64,000 nt of DNA from Rubripirellula tenax (GCF_007860125.1 NZ_SJPW01000006.1:367844-431843); one strand, 5' to 3'. Shown: positions 19,098 through 28,340, numbered from the stretch's first letter. Numbers and translations are program-made. Notes: a model not told the origin generated them from the sequence alone.

Positions 19098-19952
19098 ATG
19101 TCAACCATCGTAATTGGGTCATCCGGCTATCTTGGAAGTAACTTGCTACATGTATTCGGATCCGAACGCATCATCCGAGTCACAAGAAGCAGTCTTGCTC
19201 CAGGCCTTGGATGTTCAATCGATTTATCCAGTGTCGTGCTTGACGATTCTCACCCGCTATTCAATATGGTTCCAGAGCGAGTCTACGTTTTGGCACGGCC
19301 TGCTGAATCAGATTGGACAGTCAATCGCAGGTTTTATGAAAACTTGCAAAAGTTGTTGCAAAAGTGGTGTGGCAATCAGGAGCTCAAAGCCGTCTATTTT
19401 ACGAGCACATCCAATGTCTATTCGATCAAGGAATCCGGCGTTAAAAGTCGGTTTAGCGATCATGCACCGGATGGCGAGTATGAGTATTTCAAACTGGAGT
19501 TTGAGCTTTTCTTGAAATACCTGCACTTTGCCCGCCGCAATGATGTCGATTTCTATGTGTTTCGCTTGCCAATCGCATTTGGTGGAATTTTCAGTCCAGA
19601 AAACAACGGCAATCAGTACATTTATTCATTCATTTCCAGTTACGAGCAAGGATATGCCTGGGAATTTCACAACGTTGAAGAACAAACGTTTGGGACTTCC
19701 TGGGTGTATACACCTGACCTTGTTGGGAAGATTTCTAGCCTTGAGCATATAGGGGGATCGTTTCAAATCGTGAATGTTGCCAGCGGTTTTTTCACGTATC
19801 GAGAACTTCATGAGATGCTCGTGAAACGGTTTGGCTCACGGAGAGTTGCTCCGCTCCGGCTATATCGATCGCGGATGGAAATCGAGAATGAGTTTGAATT
19901 GGAAAGCAGGTCAATCGAAGCTGAAATCGATCGTTACCTTGGGCTCGATTAA
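19098..19952 (+). CDS. Extended SDR: NAD-dependent epimerase/dehydratase-like protein
   Basis: 284 residues. The nucleotide-binding glycine motif GSSGYLGSN (7-15) is the GxxGxxG of extended SDRs. The catalytic set is present: TSTSNVYS supplies the Ser/Thr, and Y128-EYF-K132 is the YxxxK pair. The chain then has FRLPIAFGG and a substrate-side half ending FFTYRELHEMLVKRFG. The family converts nucleotide sugars or related hydroxy compounds by transient oxidation with NAD(P); the actual substrate is unknown. It starts 12 bases after the radical SAM stop, so both are probably co-transcribed, and a stem-loop follows at 20007-20033. Base composition of both genes appears more AT-rich than the neighbouring giants, a hint of separate ancestry. 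Confidence 0.85.
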   Translation: MSTIVIGSSGYLGSNLLHVFGSERIIRVTRSSLAPGLGCSIDLSSVVLDDSHPLFNMVPERVYVLARPAESDWTVNRRFYENLQKLLQKWCGNQELKAVYFTSTSNVYSIKESGVKSRFSDHAPDGEYEYFKLEFELFLKYLHFARRNDVDFYVFRLPIAFGGIFSPENNGNQYIYSFISSYEQGYAWEFHNVEEQTFGTSWVYTPDLVGKISSLEHIGGSFQIVNVASGFFTYRELHEMLVKRFGSRRVAPLRLYRSRMEIENEFELESRSIEAEIDRYLGLD

Positions 19953-20006
19953 GGAACTGAAAATCTCTCGCCAAGGTGAACTTGAGTGGAATGCGAGCGA
20001 ACAGTT

Positions 20007-20033
20007 CAGGGTAAATCAGATGCTTTACCCCTG
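20007..20033 (+). terminator. Stem-loop after the radical SAM/SDR pair
   Basis: CAGGGTAAA (20007-20015) pairs with TTTACCCCTG (20024-20033) with one bulged C and an 8-base loop. There is no U-tract. It may stop or stabilise the transcript of the pair. Confidence 0.35.
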
Positions 20034-20121
20034 TCCAACGTGAACTATGCTGAAACGAGCGAACGCAGTAGTTACTTGTCTCATCGGTCAGTAGCATCAC
20101 TTCTGTTTGATTGTCAATTAC

Positions 20122-21948
20122 GTGAAATCTAGACATCGCCGTCGTCGTTACCTCTTTGAAGCTCTCGAAGAGCGTCGGTTACTCGCTTCGCTGTGGCAGA
20201 ACCCCATCCTTCCGCTCGATGTCGACGATTCGGCCCTGGTGAACGCCGGCGACGCGTTGGCGATCATCAATCGGCTCGGTCGGGTTCGTGACATGGTGCT
20301 TCCGGATGTAAAACCCTCCGGCGACGTGTTCTGTGATACCAACGGTGATGGGCGAGCGACGGCGCTGGACGCGCTGCTGATCATCAATGCCCTGCATCGC
20401 TACAAAGATCCGCTGACCTTTGTCGCCAGCGTGGCAACCGACAGCGATCCAGACGCAAACGGTGTCCAACTGACTGATTCGACTCGCATGATCGGCCAGA
20501 CGCTTCCACATTTGGCTGTCCATATCCGCGTGCTGGGTGATTCCGCCACTCCACCACTCGTCTCAGGTGTCAGCGATGGATCTGGGAACTTCGTCTTGGA
20601 GATGCCGCTGTCGATCGGACGAAATGATTTTGAGGTCACGGCGACCGATCCGCTAGGCCGAAAGTTTCAAGTTATACAGACGGTTCAGCGTGGCGACGCG
20701 GTGCTGAATTGGAACGCTACGATCTTGAACGTCGTTCGCGAGTGGACGACGACCAGCAACGATCCCTACCAAGGGCGAATCGTGACATCCCAGCCGCCGG
20801 TTGTGGCGCGGAACATGGCGATGATTCACACCGCGATGTTCGACGCCGCCAACGCGATTTCGGGTGATTACGAGCCGTATTTGCCTGGATTGACTTCACC
20901 CCTCGGGGCTTCGCCCGATGCGGCACTTTCGGCGGCGGCGTTTCGTGTTGCCTCGGCGATCTATTCGGACGCCGATGAACTGGCCTATTGGAATGCGGCG
21001 CTTGCCGAAGCACTTGCGGTGATTCCTGATGGGCCGGCAAAGCAGTCGGGAATTGCATTGGGGAACACGGTCGGCGACGCCATGCTGTTGGCGCGACAGA
21101 GCGATGGCAGCCAAGCAACCGCAACGTATTCTACGATCGATGCGCCCGGTCATTGGGATCGGACGCTGCCAGGTTTCCTGCCTCCGCTGTTGCCGCAGTG
21201 GCCTAATGTCGAACCGTTTGCGATCTGGTCTGCCGCAGACTTTCGCGCTCCGCAGCCGCCGGACCTATCGAGTGCCGCATATGCAGCTTCGCTCGATGAA
21301 GTGATGCGACTTGGGCGCGTCGACAGCACGGAACGAACAGCCGACCAAACTGAAATCGCGGTGTTTTGGGCCGACGGCGGCGGAACTGCGACGCCACCGG
21401 GACATTGGAATCGGATCGCTTCGGATGTCCTCGTTGGGCAAGGAAATTCTCTGGTCGATAACGCGCGGACCTTTGCGTTGTTGAACCTGGCATTGGCCGA
21501 TGCGGGCATCGCCGCCTGGGACGCCAAGTATCACTACGATTTCTGGCGTCCCATTGACGCCATTCGCCAAGCGGATTTGGATGGAAACGGGGTCACCATT
21601 GCCGACGAAACTTGGTTGCCGCTGCTGGCCACACCTCCGTTCCCGACCTACACGTCCGGACACAGTACGTTCAGCGGCGCGGCCGACGCGGTGCTGACCA
21701 CGTTGCTGGGCGACAACGTTTCATTCACCAGCCAGAGTGACTCGCACTCGGCACCGGGCCAACGGCCGATCGACCCGAGTCTGATCATGACTCGATCGTT
21801 CGAAAGTTTTACGCAAGCCGCTGACGAGGCTGGCGTGAGTCGAATTTATGGAGGCATTCATTTTGACTTTGACAACACTGCGGGCCTAGATGTCGGGCGA
21901 GCCATCGGAGCAGACGTCGTCAGACGCCAACTGCAGCCAATGTTTTAG
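20122..21948 (+). CDS. Secreted vanadium-dependent haloperoxidase/PAP2-type protein with sorting signal and dockerin
   Basis: About 608 residues from GTG 20122 (TTG 20107 is the alternative). The basic head runs into FEALEERRLLAS, the same sorting motif as in the two other giants, then two dockerin-like loops (DVDDSALVNAGDALAIINRL and DTNGDGRATALDALLIINAL). The C-terminal half is a PAP2/haloperoxidase domain with the vanadate pocket intact: K469 and R476 in AKYHYDFWRP, S512-G-H514 in YTSGHST, R574 and H580 in SRIYGGIHF. The K-to-R spacing of seven and R-to-H spacing of six match vanadium chloroperoxidase. Expected reaction: peroxide-dependent halide oxidation outside the cell, though related enzymes are phosphatases. 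The dockerin suggests docking to a surface scaffold. Confidence 0.88.
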   Translation: MKSRHRRRRYLFEALEERRLLASLWQNPILPLDVDDSALVNAGDALAIINRLGRVRDMVLPDVKPSGDVFCDTNGDGRATALDALLIINALHRYKDPLTFVASVATDSDPDANGVQLTDSTRMIGQTLPHLAVHIRVLGDSATPPLVSGVSDGSGNFVLEMPLSIGRNDFEVTATDPLGRKFQVIQTVQRGDAVLNWNATILNVVREWTTTSNDPYQGRIVTSQPPVVARNMAMIHTAMFDAANAISGDYEPYLPGLTSPLGASPDAALSAAAFRVASAIYSDADELAYWNAALAEALAVIPDGPAKQSGIALGNTVGDAMLLARQSDGSQATATYSTIDAPGHWDRTLPGFLPPLLPQWPNVEPFAIWSAADFRAPQPPDLSSAAYAASLDEVMRLGRVDSTERTADQTEIAVFWADGGGTATPPGHWNRIASDVLVGQGNSLVDNARTFALLNLALADAGIAAWDAKYHYDFWRPIDAIRQADLDGNGVTIADETWLPLLATPPFPTYTSGHSTFSGAADAVLTTLLGDNVSFTSQSDSHSAPGQRPIDPSLIMTRSFESFTQAADEAGVSRIYGGIHFDFDNTAGLDVGRAIGADVVRRQLQPMF

Positions 21949-22260
21949 CTGCAGGTCAACCGAAGCTTATTCGGCGTTCTCTTGCTCCTGCTGTATTTGC
22001 CACATCACTTTGCCGGAGGCGGACTTGGAGAGTGATTCGACGAACTCGACTTACCTCGGAACCTTGTGGACTGCCATCTTCTCGCGAGTCCAAACTTTGT
22101 CAGGCCCGCTTCGCGGGGGTCAGCGACAGTCTCATGTAGGGCCACTAGCAGATTCCGAAGGAAGCGCCCAATAATTGTTGAAAGATGGTCTCCCGAAGGG
22201 CAGAATCTGCCCTTCGCAACTTTTCAATTTTCGTCGGCGGCAACCGACGGGCAGGCCATC
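21949..22260. other. Intergenic region with strong hairpin, before the IS256 relic
   Basis: 312 bases without a gene. CGAAGGGCAG (22194-22203) and CTGCCCTTCG (22207-22216) form a perfect 10-bp inverted repeat around AAT. It may be an IS-associated palindrome or a bidirectional terminator of the haloperoxidase gene, although it lies some 250 bases past the stop. Confidence 0.45.
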
Positions 22261-23085
22261 ATGAACGAAGCTAGTCTTTGGGAATCATTGGGGCAAGTTT
22301 CGGCCTCTGAAACCGGACAAGTCTTTCGCGACTTCTTGCGGGGTCACGTGCGTGAGATGATCTGCGAAGTCATAGCGACGAGGTGACAAAGCTCTGCGGC
22401 CCCAAACACAATCCATCGCCAAGTGATCACTTTCGTGCCGGATCGAGTTCAGGTCGCGTGCTCTACGAAGGCGAACGCGAAGACGTTATTCGGCCTCGAG
22501 TTCGCCAGAATTCTGGTGACGGTCCCACGCACGAAGTTGAGCTAGCCACGTACCGTGTCGCCAAAGATCCTCAGCAGTTGCAGGAACAGATTGTCCAAGC
22601 GATTGTCTCGGGTGTAAGCACACGCGGCGTCCAAGAGATCAAGCCGCATTCTCCTGGTGCCAAAATGCCGAATGTTTCGCGGCTGTGGCAGGAAGCGGGA
22701 AGCAAGTTCGTTGAGAAACTGCGAGCCAAGGACCTTCGCGGTGTCACTTGGTGAGCGTTGATGCTTGACGGCATCCGTTTGAGCAAAGATCAGACGGCCG
22801 TGGTGGTACCGGGGATCGACAGCGAAGGCCGCAAGCATGTCCTGGACTTTGCGTTGGGCAGCAGCGAAAACCTGGAAGTTTCTCGCGAACTGATGAGCCG
22901 AATCGTCAAGCGTTTTTTCACCTGCGAGCATCGCTAGTACGTCATTCTCGAAGGCAGCGATGCCCTTCGCGGCGCGGTGGTTGAGTGCTTTGCCGACGCA
23001 GTGATCCAGCGTTGCTTGGTCCACAAACAACGTAACATCAAGGGAAAACTCTCGAAGCGTGATTGGGTCGAGCTTGTTGCAAAGT
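22261..23085 (+). pseudogene. Decayed IS256 (Mutator)-family transposase
   Basis: The protein can be pieced together from three segments. MNEASLWESLGQVSASETG opens at 22261; a frameshift near 22380 moves the frame to TKLCGPKHNPSP. An in-frame TGA at 22752-22754 interrupts just before MLDGIRLSKDQTAVVVPG (22761), which contains the first catalytic Asp. A TAG after FTCEHR precedes the YVILEGSDALRGAVVE segment, and AVIQRCLVHKQRNIKGKLSKR completes the conserved core with the QRC-VHK signature of IS256 transposases. The sequence then loses similarity, so the C-terminal third and the right end are missing. One frameshift plus two nonsense codons and a truncation make it non-functional. It marks past IS activity downstream of the haloperoxidase gene. 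Confidence 0.85.
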
Positions 23086-23172
23086 AAAACCCAACCTCCT
23101 ACGTCTTCGCCAGAGAGGCTATCAAGAGTTTCAACAACGAATCGGACATCCCCCTCTTTGAAACTCGACCGG

Positions 23173-24417
23173 TTAGCCAGTCGCAGAGCTCGTCAGTTCT
23201 TGCTTGGGTCCAAAGAATTCGTATCGAGCGCGATGTTCGTCCACACCAAGTTCTGCCAAGCACGCATGAATATTTTCCATGAATGGCTTGGGCCCACAGA
23301 AGTAGAAATCGGCTTCGGAAAACGGCGTCCACTCACGAAGCATCTCCGTCGTCACGAATCCGGTCGCATCGCATTTGCCGTTTTGGACGTCGTCTGCCAG
23401 CGGCGCGTCGTAGATCACTCGCGTATTTACGTTAGGGCCTGCCGCGGAGAGTAGACGAAGTTCATCGTCGAACGCATGAACCGAGCTGTTGCGTGCTGCT
23501 TGAAGAAAGTACAGCGTCGCTTCCGGATTTTCATGGATGATCGACTTGGCCATCGACAATAGCGGCGTAACGCCGATACCACCGGCTAGCAGAACAATCG
23601 GTTTGGTGACAGCTTTCGGGTCGACCGTGAATTCACCGCATGGTGGGCCGAGCTGAATCGTATGACCTTCTGCGATCGCGTCATGCAAGTGATTCGAAAT
23701 CAATCCCTCCGGCGCATTGGGTTGCAACCGCTCCTCGCGCTTTACACTGATCCGGTAGTGCGGTTCGCCGCTTCGATCTGATAAGCTGTAATTGCGTGGC
23801 GACGTCGGCGTGTGAGGATGGTCGATGTGAACGGTGATGTACTGACCCGGCTTGAACGGCGGAAGTGCACCTTCGTCTTCGGGCTTCAAATAGAACGATG
23901 TTACGACATCACTCTCGGAAACTTTTTTAGTCACGACGAAAGCTCGCGTTCCGATCCAACCACCCGGTGCCGATTCCTGCTCACTGTAGATCGCGTTTTC
24001 GCGACCAATGAAAATATCAGCAAGGAAACCGTACGCCTCGGAAACGGCGTCCACGATTTCCGGTGTTGCCGCATCGCCCATCACGTCGCCGATCGCACCC
24101 AACAGGTTGCTGCCGACGATTGGATAGTGTTCGGCCTTGATACCCAGCGAGCAATGCTTCTGTGCAATCAACTCGACCGCCGGCATCAGCACGGCAGGGT
24201 TGTCGATGTGAGTGAAGTACGCGCAAATTGCGCCGGCCAGAGCTTTCTGCTGGCCGCCGGTATGCTGGTGCGACTGATTGAAGAACGCCTTCACTTCGGG
24301 ATTCGCCTCGAACATCCGTTCGTAAAACCGTCGCGTGATGGTCTCGGCGTTGGCCGCGACCAATGGGGTGATCTCCTTGACGATCCGGATCGTTTTTTCA
24401 CTCAACATAAACGGCAT
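23173..24417 (-). CDS. hmp: Flavohemoprotein (nitric oxide dioxygenase)
   Basis: Detoxifies NO to nitrate using O2, NAD(P)H, FAD and heme in the cytoplasm. The globin domain (about 1-140) has the distal-pocket Tyr in FYERMF and the proximal His88 in KHCSLGI (His85 if counted from the second start, the usual Hmp numbering). The FAD part carries SPRNYSLSD (the RxYS motif), and the NAD part carries [13 protein letters not shown] and [10 protein letters not shown]. Length of 414 residues is normal. ATG 24417 (MPFM) and ATG 24408 (MLSEK, the usual Hmp beginning) are both possible; AGG lies 4 and 13 bases upstream respectively. It is the last of a run of minus-strand genes and has its own 271-base upstream region containing a possible operator at 24470-24513. 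Confidence 0.97.
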   Translation of the reverse strand: MPFMLSEKTIRIVKEITPLVAANAETITRRFYERMFEANPEVKAFFNQSHQHTGGQQKALAGAICAYFTHIDNPAVLMPAVELIAQKHCSLGIKAEHYPIVGSNLLGAIGDVMGDAATPEIVDAVSEAYGFLADIFIGRENAIYSEQESAPGGWIGTRAFVVTKKVSESDVVTSFYLKPEDEGALPPFKPGQYITVHIDHPHTPTSPRNYSLSDRSGEPHYRISVKREERLQPNAPEGLISNHLHDAIAEGHTIQLGPPCGEFTVDPKAVTKPIVLLAGGIGVTPLLSMAKSIIHENPEATLYFLQAARNSSVHAFDDELRLLSAAGPNVNTRVIYDAPLADDVQNGKCDATGFVTTEMLREWTPFSEADFYFCGPKPFMENIHACLAELGVDEHRARYEFFGPKQELTSSATG

Positions 24418-24469
24418 ACCTAAAAATTTGATGTCTGGGGCGCAGTCAAATCACAGCTGAATCGCGAAC

Positions 24470-24513
24470 TATACCTAAAGGTGTACAATGCGAACGTGCA
24501 TGTCAAGGTGTAC
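24470..24513 (-). promoter_or_regulatory. Candidate operator upstream of hmp
   Basis: TATACCT-AA-AGGTGTA (near 24470-24485) is an inverted repeat with one mismatch. Its right half AAGGTGTAC (24478-24486) recurs exactly at 24505-24513, 27 bases away. On the coding strand a TTGACA-like element overlaps the second copy. The arrangement suits a repressor of the NsrR/Rrf2 kind, but the regulator is not in the window and the site is not the canonical NsrR sequence. Confidence 0.4.
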
Positions 24514-24688
24514 GTTGAGGAAGTGTTGCCGAAAGGCCGTTGACGACGACAAGTAGTGTCCATCGCCGATACATACAGCCAAAGTCAGCCACAGCATCGT
24601 TCGGAATAGCAGATCGCCGCTCAGCGATCGCAACATTGCGGTACGCTCTTTTTCCGGCAACGTGTCAATCGGATGGTCGCTGCGGAAA

Positions 24689-26047
24689 CTATTTGACGAC
24701 TGATTCGAAGATCGCCGTTGGCGAAGATTCGTCTTGGCTTTGCCCCGTCGCATGAAACCATTGGGGAAGCCCCGGTTTGGTTTCTGAAAGGATCGCAAGA
24801 ATGGTGGATCGAGTCGACGAGTCTAAGTGCGGGTAACGCTGGCTCAATGATTCACCGGATAACACACTTAGCAATTGTCGATAGATTTCGTCACGTAGCG
24901 GTTTTTGCAGTGCGTCGAACGCATCTGAATAGATCAAGTAGCTACACGGATACTTGAATATCCTGGTCTCTACATCGAAGTCGCGAAGCGATCGGCCCGT
25001 GGCATCCTTTGGTCCCCGTCCGATGAAGTCATCAGAAAATACCACCGAACCTTTGACAGCGCTGGTCAATGGAGCTTCATTCAGAAACAGCATGTGGTCA
25101 ACGATCTCGCGGGCCACCAAGTGCAACTGGGCATTCCATTCGTCGGCATTCTCATCGACGCTGTCGTTCTCGCTGCTCCGCTCTTTGCGTCTCTTGCGAT
25201 CGTAGATCAGTTTTCGGATCGTGAAGTCGCCTTTGGTCATGAGGTTGTGCATTTGCGTTTGGTGTTCCAAGACCATCAAAGCAACAATGTCGCTCTGTTG
25301 TGATAGGTAACCCGTCCCATCAAAGTCGTCTCGCAAATGGACTCGGTTTCCATTGTTGCCCGTGTTCATCCGACTGCCACGCAGAAATGTATTACCGATG
25401 TGGCTCATCTCGCCGTGCAGTCCTGTCACGTACCATCCGCCCCAACGTTGGCTAAACGGGCTAGAATGATCGGTGACGAAGGATTCCGATTGGGCATTCA
25501 CGCTGCCATCAAAACTTGGGTGAACGCTGCGCACCGTGTGGCCGGGAACGCCCGCGGTCATCGACGTCGCATGGCACCCCAGGCAATCGTAGTTGACCCG
25601 CAAAAACTTGGCCCGCAGCGGTTTCATCGTAACGGTATAGAAGGCCGCGCCCAGCTTCGGGTCCGTTGTCGACATCTCGATCAGAGAGCTGCCACGGATC
25701 CAAGCGACGTAGGTGTCGTCGTTGAAGAATACGGCACGCGGGTTTCGAGGTGAAATGTATTGCACCTGCATACTGGTTTTGGAAAAGACCAGCGTTTGCG
25801 ACGAAATCGGAATCTCTAGCTCCGCCAGCAGCGATCGCAGATAGCCGCTCTCGGAGTCGTATTGAAGCTGAATAACGCCGGCGTCGACGCCTTCGATCAA
25901 GCGACTGATGCGATTTTTCGCCTCCGTCGTGACGTATCGAATCGGCGGCTTGTCGATCTCGATCGTTAAGTTCAATTGAGACCAGCCGCTTGCGGCGAAC
26001 GCGGCATGCACGATCAGCCCAACGATGAAATGCGCGGGAAACTTCAT
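24689..26047 (-). CDS. Secreted c-type-cytochrome-like protein with a single CxxCH heme motif
   Basis: About 452 residues from ATG 26047. The hydrophobic start [20 protein letters not shown] is a Sec signal peptide, so the protein acts in the periplasm or beyond. A single CLGCH (in [12 protein letters not shown]) can attach one c-type heme, with the strand [13 protein letters not shown] offering possible axial ligands. The rest is rich in beta/alpha segments without a family that I can name: [16 protein letters not shown] stretch, [16 protein letters not shown], then a charged [12 protein letters not shown] linker and a C-terminal helical region. It sits between the response regulator and hmp on the same strand, which suggests redox or NO-related respiration, but that is contextual inference. 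An upstream in-frame start at 26134 would add 29 residues before the signal peptide and is unlikely. Confidence 0.75.
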
Positions 26048-26224
26048 GGGTACCGTCACGTGGGCCGCGGCCAAATGCAATTCGAAGCGAATGAATCCGC
26101 ACCTGAGTGTATAGATTAGGCGTTCACCCGTCAACGGTTCAGATCGGCGATCGTGGACAACTCACGTTTTCAGTCAGAAAAACTGACTTGCCCTGAAGGC
26201 TACCCACGGTTCATCCGTCGTGCG

Positions 26225-26692
26225 CTAGCTCAACACGGATTCCAGAATCGGTGTCGAGTGGATCATCAACTTTTTATGATCGCGCACGACTCGCATGAAG
26301 TCTTCTTCGCTAACCGGTTTGCGCATGTAGTCGTGAACCTTTAGCTCGTCGCATTGCTTACGAAGATCGGCATCGCGCGATGCCGTCAAGACAACGGTCG
26401 TTGGTCCGCAGTGGTTGGACTCGTCATCCGTCATCGACTGGGTTGCTGCTAGGACGTCCAACCCCGAACCATCGGGCAACATCATATCAAGCAACAGGAG
26501 GTCGGGATGTGGCGCTCGTGCGAAGACGCCCTCGCGGCGAAGGAACGCGATCGCTTCGCCAACCGTCCGCACCAACGTTAAACGGTGGTGCACACGACTG
26601 CGGCGAAGTGCAAAGATCGTAACGCGAGCGTCTGTCCAGCCATCCTCAACCAAGAGGATCTCCATCGGCTTGTTATTCGATACGTTAAGCAT
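26225..26692 (-). CDS. Single-domain response regulator (CheY/Rcp1-like)
   Basis: 155 residues made of one receiver domain. The acidic pocket comprises E16-D17 (EILLVEDGWTDA), the phosphoacceptor D69 in LLLLDMMLP, the switch Thr103 in VVLTASRD and Lys125 in YMRKPV. All catalytic residues of the family are present. There is no output domain, so it should act by protein contact, like Rcp1 or CheY. Long insertion between beta3 and beta4 (TQSMTDDESNHCGP) is typical of the phytochrome-associated Rcp1 group. No histidine kinase lies in the window. Start ATG 26692; ATG 26665 (MEILLVED) is also possible. It lies among the hmp, cytochrome and hemerythrin-like genes and may sense redox signals through a distant kinase. 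Confidence 0.92.
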   Translation of the reverse strand: MLNVSNNKPMEILLVEDGWTDARVTIFALRRSRVHHRLTLVRTVGEAIAFLRREGVFARAPHPDLLLLDMMLPDGSGLDVLAATQSMTDDESNHCGPTTVVLTASRDADLRKQCDELKVHDYMRKPVSEEDFMRVVRDHKKLMIHSTPILESVLS

Positions 26693-26788
26693 CTTTCGTT
26701 ATCCGTTTTTGCGAGGCTTGTGTTTCGCGGTTCTTTCGCGCGACGCGTACTCCGCCATCGATCGAGGTGATGGGGTTCGAGGCCGGCA

Positions 26789-27265
26789 TCAACCGAATGC
26801 TTGCCGGCTCAGTGACATGTCCACCAAATCGGCTTCTAGCTGCTCGTGGCTGCTCCACAAATGGTCAAACTCGATCGCGTCATGAACCAAGCGATTGAAA
26901 CATTCTGGTTCAAATCCGCGATACTGCAACTCCTCGGCCCGTTCCGCCAGATCGCTAATCCGCAGATACAGCGGTCCGTGCTGGGCCTGGGCGGCTGCAG
27001 CTTTTCGGGCCAAGTCTTCATTCTGTGGCTCAGCAACGGCGATGTAGCCGTATGATTCTTCGAGCGAAAACTGCAACGCGATCGCGTCCCTTAGATTATC
27101 CAGCAATCGCGTAAGTCGGTTCAAAACGGTTGTTGATTCACCCTGCATCCGGCAGGTATTTCGTAGATCTTCGGCTGCGGACCATAGGTCAGGGTTGCTG
27201 TCTTTGATCTCTTGCAAAAATGCGGGATTGACCGCGACCGCAATTGCCGTGCTGGTGATCGACAT
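26789..27265 (-). CDS. Hemerythrin-like (HHE) cation-binding protein
   Basis: 158 residues from ATG 27265, which has the best ribosome site in the region (AAGGAGGC at 27275-27282, 9 bases upstream). The protein is nearly all helical. Likely iron ligands appear in family order: FSLEESYG (Glu), QAQHGPLY (His), FDHLWSSHEQLEADL (His-x4-His and Glu), which recalls the HxxxE/HHE pattern of hemerythrin-like proteins. The first HHE helix seems to lack its usual His, so metal binding is not assured. Members bind a di-iron centre and deal with O2 or NO. The location beside hmp and a cytochrome fits that. The longer start at 27304 adds a Gly/Pro-rich leader with no support. Confidence 0.6.
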   Translation of the reverse strand: MSITSTAIAVAVNPAFLQEIKDSNPDLWSAAEDLRNTCRMQGESTTVLNRLTRLLDNLRDAIALQFSLEESYGYIAVAEPQNEDLARKAAAAQAQHGPLYLRISDLAERAEELQYRGFEPECFNRLVHDAIEFDHLWSSHEQLEADLVDMSLSRQAFG

Positions 27266-27274
27266 CGTTGGTTT

Positions 27275-27282
27275 GCCTCCTT
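27275..27282 (-). promoter_or_regulatory. Strong Shine-Dalgarno deciding start 27265
   Basis: AAGGAGGC on the minus strand, nine bases before ATG 27265. Strong SD sites are uncommon in this window. Confidence 0.7.
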
Positions 27283-27488
27283 GAATGGTGCCCGACGGAC
27301 TCAAACTTTGGCGAGGGCAGATGAGAGAAGAGATGTTGCCAAGCCGTCAGCGTATCGATGTGACGACGACAAAGTCAAGCAAATTCGGGCGAAAGATTTT
27401 CGAGAACCCGAACGCTTGTTCACTTCGCAAGTTCACGCGGTTTTCGCGGGCGAGCGTCAGAGATGGAACTTGCCGTCCGACAAGCGTT

Positions 27489-28340
27489 TTATCGCCGGAA
27501 TAACCCGTACTTCACGATGCATCGAAGCGCGCTAACCCCGTCGCGCCATCCGATCTTTTTTCCCTCGTCGTACCACCGGTGGTGATACCGGATGGGTCGC
27601 TCCGTGAATCGCAGCCCTCGCCGCGCCCAACGCGCCGTCAGTTCGATCTCGATTCCGAATCGGTCTTCTTTCAAATCGTCGAAGACGGCTTCGAAGTGCT
27701 TCCGCGACGCCATCTTGTAACACGTTTCGACATCGCTAAGCCGGATGCCCACTGCAACGCTGGCCAGCAGTGTCAGTGCATTGTTGACGGCTTGATGCCA
27801 CCATGGCGAAAGAGACCGATCGCAGTGCCCATAGCGGGTTCCGTAGGCAATGTCCGACTCGCCCGCCACAATTGGTTGTAACAACGAACGAAAGTCCGAC
27901 GGATCGTATTCACGATCGGCATCCTGAATCACGATGACGTCACCGGTGGCTGCTTGAATGCCAGTTCGAATCGCCGCACCTTTGCCCATGTTTTTTTCAT
28001 GGTGTCGAACGACGATGTCGGCATCACCGTCGAATCCGTCGATCACACCACCTGTGCCGTCGCGGCTGCCGTCGTCGATCAAGATGATCTGCATCGGCAT
28101 CCCCGTTTCGCGCAATCGCATGATGACGCTTGCGATCGTTTCATGCTCGTCGAAAACCGGCACGATCACCGACAAGCAAAAATTGTCAGGCAAGCGGTAA
28201 ATCGAAAGTTTGCGGCATGCCGACGGGCCCAATCGCGCCATCATCGCGTCCACGAATTCGTTGCTCCACCAATGTGTGACACTCGATTCTGTAAGACCGG
28301 CGGAGTCAGACACGTGCAGTTCAACTTTGTCGGAAGACAT
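27489..28340 (-). CDS. Family 2 glycosyltransferase (polyprenyl-phosphate sugar transferase type)
   Basis: 283 residues from ATG 28340. After about 55 unassigned residues ([15 protein letters not shown] onward) comes a GT-A fold: [14 protein letters not shown], then [12 protein letters not shown] (the DDGS nucleotide-sugar motif), [10 protein letters not shown], the metal-binding DADREYDP (D-x-D), then [18 protein letters not shown] and [18 protein letters not shown]. These match dolichyl/undecaprenyl-phosphate sugar transferases (DPM1/ArnC-like). No C-terminal membrane helices are visible, so this is the short cytoplasmic form. Role: transfer of a sugar to a lipid carrier for cell-envelope glycans (family knowledge). 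The frame stays open to 28652, but the extra 104 residues do not look coding. Confidence 0.88.
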   Translation of the reverse strand: MSSDKVELHVSDSAGLTESSVTHWWSNEFVDAMMARLGPSACRKLSIYRLPDNFCLSVIVPVFDEHETIASVIMRLRETGMPMQIILIDDGSRDGTGGVIDGFDGDADIVVRHHEKNMGKGAAIRTGIQAATGDVIVIQDADREYDPSDFRSLLQPIVAGESDIAYGTRYGHCDRSLSPWWHQAVNNALTLLASVAVGIRLSDVETCYKMASRKHFEAVFDDLKEDRFGIEIELTARWARRGLRFTERPIRYHHRWYDEGKKIGWRDGVSALRCIVKYGLFRR

